Source of the DNA: Acidobacteriota bacterium
GTDB lineage: Bacteria > Acidobacteriota > Thermoanaerobaculia > Multivoradales > Multivoraceae
Assembly (NCBI GenBank): GCA_003388555.1
Contig: QQVD01000038.1
Span: forward strand, 1 to 45,825
Reading direction: 5' to 3'
Length of the DNA: 45,825 nucleotides
The notes under the pieces were generated by a model. That model was not told the DNA's origin, did not search any database, and saw only the letters and a list, made by a program, of their open reading frames with translations. Shown piece after piece: positions 17,798 to 24,781 of this stretch. Position numbers and translations under genes: made by a program. How positions within the stretch are numbered: position 1 is the stretch's first letter; every line of letters begins with the position of its first letter.

Positions 17798-20700
17798 AGG
17801 GTCCTGGCCTCGCGCACCGAGGCCTACGACACCCCGTCGGAGCGGACCACCACCTGGGAGTACGAGGACCCGGCCTTCCCGAGCTCCGCGACCGAGATCC
17901 GCCGCGACTCCACCAGCGGCGTGGTGGGCCAGTACCGCGTCACCTCGCTGATCTACGACGCGCAGGGGAACGTGCTGGAGCGCACCGAGGAGGGTTTCGA
18001 GGCCGGCGCTGCGTTCTCGCTGACGACGGTCAACACCTACACCGCCGAAGGGCGCCTGGAGACCACCGATCCGCCGGGCGACGGCACCGCCGACACGGTC
18101 GTCTTCGACTACACCGACCCGCCTCTCGACCCGCGCGGCAACCTGCTGCTCAGGTCACGCACCGACCCCCTGGTCGGCACCACGACCTACGAGTACGACG
18201 CCTTCAACCGCCAGGAGGCGGTGACCGATCCCAACGGCCTGGTCGTGCACACGGTGTACGACGCCATGGATCGGGTGGTGGAGACCACCGTCGAAGGCTC
18301 GCTGGGCACCCTGCTGGTCACCGAGAACCGCTACGACGAGTTCGGCGACCTCTTCCAGACCGTGATGCCGGAGGGCAACGTGGTGGAGTACTCGTACGAC
18401 CACGCCGGCCGTCTCGAGACCATCGAGCGCAAGCCCGACGACCAGCCGAGCAGCCACGGTGAGCGCACCCGCTACGAGTACGACGCCGCCGGCAACCGCA
18501 CCCGCGAGGAGCAGCAGGGGTGGGACCAGGTCACCCAGTCCTGGGTCACCGCGACGTACACCATCTATGACTACGCCAGCCGCTGCCATCTCGCGAGCAC
18601 CGAGGACTCGCTCGGCAACCTCACCGAATACGCCTACGACTGCGACAGCCGGCTCGAGGCGAAGTGGAACCCGGACAACCCCTCGCTCGGCCAGACCGCG
18701 ACACCGAGCGAGATCTACACCTACGATCTGTTCGGCCGCCTGGCGACGGTCTCCGCTCCCTGGGCGAACAGTGCGACGTTCGTGACCACCAGCTACGACT
18801 ACGACGTCCAGGACCACCTCGACACGGTGACCGATGCCGAAGGCAACGTGACGACCTACGTGTACAGCGACCGGGATCTGCTGACCTCCGAGACGTCGAT
18901 CGCCTCGGGCACCAAGACCCACGCCTACGACGCCGGCGGCAACCTCACCTCGACGACCGACGCGCGGAGCATTCAGACGACCAGGGTCTTCGATGTCGCG
19001 GACCGGGTGACGCAGGTCACCTACCCGACGTCGAGTCTCGACGTGACCTACGGCTACGACCAGGGGCCCGACGCCCTCGGCAGGCTGAGCTCGATCACCC
19101 GCGGCGGCGCGACGCTCGACTTCACCTACGACGAGTTCGGCCGGCAGGTGCAGGACGGAGACCTCGCCTACGGCTACGACGACACCCTGAGACGAGCCAC
19201 AGGCGAGGCGATGGAGACAGCCGATCGCCCGCTTGCGGGAGATCGCCGGCTGTCCACGGCAACCGGGACCAGATCACCTATCCCTCCGGTCTCGTCGCCG
19301 ACTACGACTTCGACTACGCCGACCGCGAGGAGTCGGTCACGGTGGCGCCGCCTCTGGGCAGCGCCACCCCGATCGCCACCGGCGCTCTCTACTACCCGGC
19401 CGGCCCGCTGGCCGAGCTCCAGCTCGGCAACGGCGTGCTCGAGAGTCGCTACTACGACGATCGCTACTTCCCGGACGAGATCGAGGTCAGCGGCCCGACG
19501 GCGCGCATCTGGGACTACTCGACCGACGCGGTCGGCAACGTGACGCAGATCGCCGAGTACGACGTCGTCTCCGGCGTGCCGACGCTGTCGCGCACATTTG
19601 GCTACGGGTATCAGGCGCACCAGCACTATCTGACTTCGTTCGCTGGCACCGGTATGGGAACGCGCGACTGGACCTATGACGGAATCGGCAACCGGACCAG
19701 CGAGCAGGTCGCGGAGGTGGCGCCACAGCCGTACAACTACGTGAAGAACGGCACCGGCAAGGGGCCGGGAGGCGGCAACACCCCGCTGCTGAAGAACATC
19801 GCCGAGACCACCGCCACCTACACCTACAACGCCGCCGGCGCGCTCGCGGCGATGCAGCGCGCCAGCGGCAGCGTGACGTTCGCGCTCGGCGTGCTCGACG
19901 ACGAGCGTCTCGGCTCGGTGTCGCGCAGCACCGGAGAGTCGTCGAGCTTCAGCTACGACGGCCGCAGTTTCCTGCGCAGCGCTGACGAGGCGTCGACCGG
20001 CGGCTACAGCCGACCGACGTACTCGAGCGCCGGGGTGGTGCACCACCTCGAGCGGCGCGACAGCACGGCGTCGCCGGTGGAGAACGTGTGGTACGTCTAC
20101 CTGGCGGGCCGACCGGTGGCGCAGTACACGGAAGTGGCCGGTGGTGCGTCACAGTGGACGTACCTGACGGTCGACCACCTCGGAACACCGCTGCTCGCCA
20201 CCGACGCGAGCGGCAGCGCGGTCTGGCAGGGGCCGCTGGATCCGTTCGGCGCCGATCCGCTGCGCGACACGCCGAGTGGAGCCCTGGAGGCGGGGCTGCG
20301 GCTACGTCTGCCGGGGCAGTGGGAGGACGAGATCTGGCAGGATGCGACGTTGGGTGCGGACGTGTACTACAACGTGCACAGGTGGTATGAGATGGGGACG
20401 GGGAGGTATACGAGGGTTGATCCGTTGGGGTTGGAAGGTGGTTTGAATCTCTTTGGCTACGCTCAGGGCAATCCCCTCTTTCTCATCGATGTGCTTGGCC
20501 TCGACACTGCTCAGGTGTGCTGCCGGCCCATACATCCAGCTGCGGCTATTCGTTGGGTCAACGTTGCGATCGGCCTCGTCGAGGCTCTCATTCCGCAGAC
20601 GCGTGACCTTATTCCTCTGGCGAGACACTGCTATATTAGACAGGTCGACGACGCTGGCAAGACAGTGCAAACTTGGGGGCTGCTGAACAAGAGTGGGCTC

Positions 20701-21015
20701 GCCAAGGCAAGAAGGGGCGACGACGCTGACAAAGGTTATACCCCTCGCAACGGAGAGTGCGGAGCCCCAATCTGCTTCTCAGAAGAGATGGGAAGGTGTC
20801 TTGACACCAAGACATGGGAATATGCGACACGCAAGTACCCAGTTTTTGCCGGCGGTGTCACCCCGGGTTGGCCCTTTGATTCTACCGCCGCGCCCAACAG
20901 CAACTCTTTTGCACAGGTTGTTTCAAGTTCGTGTGGAGTCAACGAACCCGGCTTTGTAAGTGAGAGGGAAACGCCGGGATGGTTTTATTGGAGGTTGGCG
21001 CAAAGAGGACGCTAG
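17798..21015 (+). pseudogene. Rhs/YD-repeat protein remnant with intact C-terminal tip
   Basis: YD-repeat sequence starts abruptly near 17798 in a frame open from 17651 that has no ATG, GTG or TTG before 17921, so the 5' part is missing. YD repeats follow (YEYDAFNRQEAVTDPNGLVV, YSYDHAGRLETIERKPD and others). Near 19190-19262 the frame changes by one at a palindromic insert; from 19262 the Rhs core resumes (RDQITYPSGLVADYDFDYAD). It ends with the Rhs hallmark RYTRVDPLGLEGGLNLFGYAQGNP at about 20400-20480. After it comes a tip of about 170 aa with RHCYI, several Cys residues and APNSNSFAQVV, which may be an NlpC/LRAT-like fold but is not assigned. GC falls from about 73% in the core to about 52-55% in the tip (two 60-bp samples counted). 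Rhs proteins deliver C-terminal toxins; this one probably cannot be made full-length. Confidence 0.8.
19217..19253. repeat. Small palindromic insert at the Rhs frameshift
   Basis: ACAGCCG (19217-19223) pairs perfectly with CGGCTGT (19247-19253), and inside it CCCG-CTTG-CGGG forms a second stem, giving a hairpin with an internal loop. It sits exactly where the Rhs frame switches and encodes nothing like a YD repeat, so it looks like an inserted REP/MITE-like element. Confidence 0.6.
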
Positions 21016-21112
21016 CCCTGGTAATGCGGTGAGCATGGAGGGCCTTCGATCCTGACTAGCACTCACCTCCTTTCACGCGGTTCGCTGAAGAATACGTCCC
21101 TTGGTGCGCCGA

Positions 21113-21532
21113 ATGATTGCCGTCTCCATTGATCACTGGACCTTGCCGAACGTCTCGACTTCGTGGCCGTTCTCTGTTGCAGCGGGGGTCTTCTTCTTCG
21201 CCTTCGTCATTCACCTCAATACTCTAGGGGTAGTCATGGCGATGCTTCATGTTTGGAAGAAGGTGTGGCCGCTATCGATTCTCCGCACGGCCTCCTGGTT
21301 GGTGGGTCCGCCCTTGACTTGGGTTGCGGTCACGGTGCGAACGGATCGCCCATTCGAGCTTGGAAATCTGCTCGTTGAGGCACCGGCCATATCAGTGATC
21401 AGCGCTGCTTTGTACTTGTGTGCGCACCCGACGACCGAGGGCCGAACAACCCGCGAGCTGAGCTGCTTGGTGATAGTCGGAATTCTCTGCTCGGCGGTCG
21501 GAATGTGCTTGCCAGCTTGTCCGGCTGCGTAA
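21113..21532 (+). CDS. Small membrane protein, candidate immunity for the Rhs tip
   Basis: 139 aa from ATG 21113; TTG and GTG codons at 21101/21104 are alternative starts. Four hydrophobic segments: SVAAGVFFFAFVIHLNTLGV, the region LHVWKKVWPLSILRTASWLV, VEAPAISVISAALYL, and LVIVGILCSAVGMCL. No family recognised. It begins about 100 bp after the Rhs tip stop, shares the tip's lower GC, and lies where cognate immunity genes usually follow rhs toxins. That placement is the only evidence for an immunity role; a stray membrane peptide is the alternative. No strong ribosome binding site is seen. Confidence 0.5.
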   Translation: MIAVSIDHWTLPNVSTSWPFSVAAGVFFFAFVIHLNTLGVVMAMLHVWKKVWPLSILRTASWLVGPPLTWVAVTVRTDRPFELGNLLVEAPAISVISAALYLCAHPTTEGRTTRELSCLVIVGILCSAVGMCLPACPAA

Positions 21533-21552
21533 ACATCTCGATGTCCCGAAGA

Positions 21553-21620
21553 GGTCCCACCCTAAAAAAAGAGATCTCCTCGGGTTCAGGTTCAAAAGGT
21601 CCCACCCATTTCGGGGAGGG
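21553..21620 (+). repeat. REP-like repeats, copies 1-2
   Basis: Copy 1 at 21553 keeps GGTCCCACCC, then diverges into an A-run. Copy 2 at 21598-21620 reads GGTCCCACCCATTTCGGGG followed by AGGG. CCC-A-CCC can pair with the downstream G-runs across ATTTC, forming a short hairpin. These begin a series of about nine same-orientation copies reaching 24500. Confidence 0.7.
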
Positions 21621-21629
21621 ACTTGAAAA

Positions 21630-21723
21630 GGTCCCACCCATTTCGGGGGAGGGGCGGTCGTCGTCAACGGCCATTGGCTCGTTGAGGCGCGCTTTGAGGG
21701 CGCGCGGATGGCGGATCGAGCCC
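21630..21723 (+). repeat. REP-like two-hairpin module, copy a
   Basis: The GGTCCCACCCATTTCGGGG element (21630-21654) is followed by a GGTCGTCGTC stretch and a second hairpin GCGCGC-TTTGAGG-GCGCGC (21687-21705), ending at GGATCGAGCCC. The same paired arrangement recurs at 21754 and 22676, like a BIME composed of two REPs. Confidence 0.7.
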
Positions 21724-21753
21724 AGCCGCGCACTCCCTCTTCACCGCTGAAAG

Positions 21754-21848
21754 GGTCCCACCCATTTCGGGGAAGGACGGTCGTCGTCGTCGGCAGTCGG
21801 CTCGTTGAGGCGCGCTTTGAGGGCGCGCGGTATGGCGGATCGAGCCCT
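21754..21848 (+). repeat. REP-like two-hairpin module, copy b
   Basis: Element at 21754-21776 and second hairpin at 21810-21828. It runs straight into the 588-bp direct repeat that starts at 21839. Confidence 0.7.
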
Positions 21849-22426
21849 GCCGAGCGCTCGCGCCTCCTTCCGACCCCTCGATCTCGGCCTCCAACTGCTC
21901 CTGCGGGCGGTGTTTCTCGACGTCCAGACGCACGAATCCCGCGACGCCATGGGCGCCGGGGATCGGAGCGGTGGATTGTCGGAGCTGAGGGGGACGCGAC
22001 GGTCAGCCAGGCGCTCGAGCCCTCGCGCTCGGAGGCGGCAAGGTGACGGGGAGTCTCGAAGGGAAGCATCCTTCGGGGAACCGGACGTCGCGGTGTCCCT
22101 GCCGGAGCAGGGCCGCGGCGCGGAGGTAGGCGTCGAGGAAGGCCTTGTACGCCCGTTTGAGGAGCTTGAAGGACTCGCGGGTGGCGTGGAACCACGGCGG
22201 CGGAGAGCGTTTGGTCTTCTTGGGACGCTGGTGGGGGTGCACCCGCAGCACTCCCTGTACTCCGAGAGGACGCTTGCGCTCGGCTTCGAGTCGCTCTCTG
22301 GTGTGCTTCTCGACTCCGTCGACGAGGCGTTGCATGAGGTCTTGGTACTCGGCGTCGCTCAGGTGATCGAAGGCGGGGAGCTTGGCGAGGTGCACGGTGT
22401 TGCTGGTCGTGACGTCGGCATTCTCG
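21839..22426 (+). repeat. 588-bp direct repeat, copy A
   Basis: Reads identical to 22761-23348 with a constant offset of 922 bases; no mismatch was found by eye. It encodes, on the minus strand, the C-terminal part of a RAYT-like transposase plus sequence downstream of its stop. Identity ends inside the transposase codons for ENADV. Confidence 0.85.
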
Positions 22427-22670
22427 AGCTCGGGCTCACCGGAGCGTCGACGTTCGTACAGCTCGGTGCGGTCGATCCAGGCGCCCTCGACGGTCTGCTC
22501 GCCGTCGACCAGTGCCTGGTGCGAGCAGGCCCCGGGCCACTCGAGGGGCGAGCTGACGAGGTTGTTGTCGCAGCCCTGCGCGACGATGTAGCGCAGGCGC
22601 TCGAGCTGCACCCGGGGCTCGGGGCTGACGACGATCGACTTATACCGCTTCGACCACACCTGGTCGCGCT
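22003..22670 (-). pseudogene. RAYT/Y1-like transposase, C-terminal remnant A
   Basis: The reading frame from about 22670 to the stop at 22003 encodes QVWSKRYKSIVVSPEPRVQL, CDNNLVSSPLEWPGACSHQA, GAWIDRTELYERRR and the C-terminal RSPPPWFHATRESFKLLKRA ... VRFPEGCFPSRLPVT. This matches, from memory, the C-terminal two thirds of REP-associated tyrosine (Y1, IS200-like) transposases found in myxobacteria and acidobacteria. The N-terminal part with the HUH histidines is absent: upstream of 22670 the sequence is a REP-like module and the tail of copy B. The frame is open further upstream to 22872, but that part is antisense repeat DNA. Not expected to be active. Confidence 0.65.
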
Positions 22671-22675
22671 GAAAA

Positions 22676-22771
22676 GGTCCCACCCATTTCGGGGGAGGGG
22701 CGGTCGTCGTCAGCGGCGATCGGCTCGTTGAGGCGCGCTTTGAGGGCGCGTGGACGGCGTATCGAGCCCTG
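22676..22771 (+). repeat. REP-like two-hairpin module, copy c
   Basis: Element at 22676-22700 and second GCGCGC hairpin region near 22731-22750 (right arm slightly changed, GCGCGT). It interrupts the transposase remnant A and leads into copy B of the 588-bp repeat, exactly as copy b leads into copy A. Confidence 0.7.
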
Positions 22772-23348
22772 CCGAGCGCTCGCGCCTCCTTCCGACCCCT
22801 CGATCTCGGCCTCCAACTGCTCCTGCGGGCGGTGTTTCTCGACGTCCAGACGCACGAATCCCGCGACGCCATGGGCGCCGGGGATCGGAGCGGTGGATTG
22901 TCGGAGCTGAGGGGGACGCGACGGTCAGCCAGGCGCTCGAGCCCTCGCGCTCGGAGGCGGCAAGGTGACGGGGAGTCTCGAAGGGAAGCATCCTTCGGGG
23001 AACCGGACGTCGCGGTGTCCCTGCCGGAGCAGGGCCGCGGCGCGGAGGTAGGCGTCGAGGAAGGCCTTGTACGCCCGTTTGAGGAGCTTGAAGGACTCGC
23101 GGGTGGCGTGGAACCACGGCGGCGGAGAGCGTTTGGTCTTCTTGGGACGCTGGTGGGGGTGCACCCGCAGCACTCCCTGTACTCCGAGAGGACGCTTGCG
23201 CTCGGCTTCGAGTCGCTCTCTGGTGTGCTTCTCGACTCCGTCGACGAGGCGTTGCATGAGGTCTTGGTACTCGGCGTCGCTCAGGTGATCGAAGGCGGGG
23301 AGCTTGGCGAGGTGCACGGTGTTGCTGGTCGTGACGTCGGCATTCTCG
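22761..23348 (+). repeat. 588-bp direct repeat, copy B
   Basis: Partner of 21839-22426. Together with the modules b and c, the duplicated unit is about 675 bp. Beyond 23348 the two copies have no similarity. Confidence 0.85.
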
Positions 23349-23614
23349 GGCGCGCCTTCGGAGTGCTCGCGAGCGCGTAGGGCGGCGCGGCGGGCGGACT
23401 TCGCGGGGTCGGCCGGGTCGGTGAATGGAGCCGGGCCGGCATCGCTGGCAGCGGGGGCTGCGGAATCGGCTTCAGTCTCAGCACGATCGGCAGCACCCTC
23501 CGCAGCTCCGGTCTCGCCGAGCAGATCGCCCAGCTCGGGCTCGAAGGCCCAGGCCAGTGCCTCGAGCTCCTCGAGCACCTCCGGGGTCGGTGTCCAGCGC
23601 AGTTTCTTCGCCAT
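22925..23614 (-). pseudogene. Chimeric ORF ending in RAYT-like transposase C-terminus B
   Basis: A 229-aa open frame from ATG 23614. Residues 1 to about 89 (MAKKLRWTPTPEVLEELEAL then an Ala/Glu/Pro-rich stretch) are unrelated to the corresponding part of copy A. From ENADVTTSNTVHLAKL onward it is identical to the transposase C-terminus at 22003-22670. The switch coincides with the end of the 588-bp repeat, so a recombination joined a foreign N-terminus to the transposase tail. No catalytic HUH region is present and there is no ribosome binding site. It may be a dead fragment or a new fused ORF. Confidence 0.55.
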
Positions 23615-23689
23615 CTCGAGGAGAAGAACGGCGCCGAAGGGGCGCGGCTGACGCGGAGAGGAAGAGGTGGCTCAGGACCGTCCTCAGGA

Positions 23690-23732
23690 GGTCCCACCCT
23701 TTTCGGGAGGAGGTCCCACCCTTTTTCGGGAG
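23690..23732 (+). repeat. REP-like repeats, copies in tandem
   Basis: Two copies 22 bp apart: GGTCCCACCCTTTTCGGGAG at 23690 and GGTCCCACCCTTTTTCGGGA at 23712. ATTTC is replaced by TTTTC/TTTTTC, but the CCC/GGG arms are kept. Confidence 0.7.
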
Positions 23733-23864
23733 CTGGCCCGGGGCCCGGGCGGTCGGAGGTTGCCGTCGCCACCACCGGAGGACGGCGGTCGGCGTGCGGG
23801 CGGCCGGGCGGGTCGTGCACGCCGCGTGACGGCCGGGCCATCGGCAGGGTCGCTGGCGCCGGCG

Positions 23865-24077
23865 TCAGCTCGCCTTCTTCTCCTCGTAGCGGGCGATCAG
23901 CTCGCGCACTTCGGGCACCAGGGGAGGCGGGACCGCCATCATCGTCGAGTCGGCGAAGGCCGCCTCGTCCTCGGCCACTGCCTCCTCCTCCGTCTGGTTC
24001 TCGTAGTACTCGATCACGTCGCGCACCCGAGCCTCGTCCCATCCGGGGGGAAACTGGTTCTGGACTTCCTTCTTCAT
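23865..24077 (-). CDS. Putative antitoxin (small acidic protein)
   Basis: 70 aa and acidic: MKKEVQNQFPPGWDEARVRD ... YYENQTEEEAVAEDEAAF ... MMAVPPPLVPEVRELIARYE. The 'FPPGWDExRVxxVIxxYExQTEEEAVAEDEAAF' pattern is one I associate with small proteins encoded beside DUF4258-type toxins. No DNA-binding fold is obvious. The start overlaps the upstream gene's stop (ATGA at 24077-24074), so the pair is translationally coupled, toxin first. Confidence 0.7.
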   Translation of the reverse strand: MKKEVQNQFPPGWDEARVRDVIEYYENQTEEEAVAEDEAAFADSTMMAVPPPLVPEVRELIARYEEKKAS

Positions 24078-24373
24078 CGTCGTCTCTTGCGCCGCTGCCG
24101 GCGGCGGTAGGCAGCCAGCGGCTTGCCTCGTAGATCATACGCTGTGATCACGAAGAGGGTGTGCGGATCCGGGTCGGGCGCGTAAAAGACGCGCAGGACC
24201 CGGCCCGCCTCCGTCGCTCCGATCACCATCCGCGAGCTCCCCCGGCCGGGCCGCTCCTCGCCGGGGTTCCGGAGGACCTCCTCCACCTCCTCCTCGCTGA
24301 CGCCGTGCTCGTAGATGTGCGGCTCGCCGGTCGTCGGGTCGAGGTAGAAGCGCAGCAGGTCCACACGGGCCAT
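24074..24373 (-). CDS. Putative DUF4258/RelE-like toxin
   Basis: 99 aa, basic C-terminus (AYRRRQRRKRRR). Core pattern HIYEHGVSEEEVEEVLRNPG ... VIGATEAGRVLRVFYAP ... LFVITAYDLRGKP matches the DUF4258/BrnT-like toxin group: 'H..ERGIS..EVE..L..P', then a beta-hairpin 'R.L.V.Y' and 'VITAY'. Such proteins are thought to have a RelE-like fold and act on mRNA, but activity is not shown for this one. GGAGGAGG lies about 10 bases upstream of ATG 24373. The gene order toxin-antitoxin is reversed relative to most type II systems, as in higBA. Confidence 0.7.
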   Translation of the reverse strand: MARVDLLRFYLDPTTGEPHIYEHGVSEEEVEEVLRNPGEERPGRGSSRMVIGATEAGRVLRVFYAPDPDPHTLFVITAYDLRGKPLAAYRRRQRRKRRR

Positions 24374-24441
24374 GCTACCCGTCCTCCTCCGCTTCCTCGT
24401 CCTCGGCCTCGACCAGGTCGAGCACCAAGAAGGTCGCAGCC

Positions 24442-24500
24442 ATTCCGGGGGAGGTCATTTCGGGGGGGTCCCAGAAAGCCCCACCCATTTCGGGGGAGGG
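24442..24500 (+). repeat. REP-like repeats, degenerate pair
   Basis: ATTCCGGGGGAGGTCATTTC (24442 on) and CCCCACCCATTTCGGGGGAG (24479 on) are diverged copies of the same element. They lie at the right edge of the accessory island, just upstream of the toxin gene. Confidence 0.6.
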
Positions 24501-24781
24501 CCTTCAGATAGCCCTCGCTCACACCGCTCGCCACGGATGCCGCGGTCACCCACTCGGATTCCTCGGACCTCAATGGTCGCGCCCGCACCGGCCGACTCTC
24601 CCGGTACTTCGCCAGGGCCATTGGTCTCGCGAGCGTTGAACCGCGTCCACGCTGTCCCGACTCGGGCCCCAGGGCCTCTCCTCGCAGAAGGCGCGATGAC
24701 CGTGACGCACCTGCGCCGTGTTTTGCGCCCCTTGGGTGGAGGCCGCCTCTGTGGGCGGCTTGCTACCCAAGAGGAGCAGCG
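24501..24781. other. Spacer before the Calx-beta genes
   Basis: Together with the repeats at 24442-24500 this is a gene-free stretch of about 400 bp. A hairpin GCCGCC-TCTGTG-GGCGGC (24742-24759) stands 11 bases before the GAGGAG ribosome binding site (24771-24776) of the next gene. No promoter could be assigned with confidence. Confidence 0.45.

Noticed and set aside
21553-24500. CRISPR-like array from the repeated GGTCCCACCC element
   Set aside because: Spacing is irregular (22 bp to about 1 kb), copies vary, and no cas genes are present; REP-like fits better.
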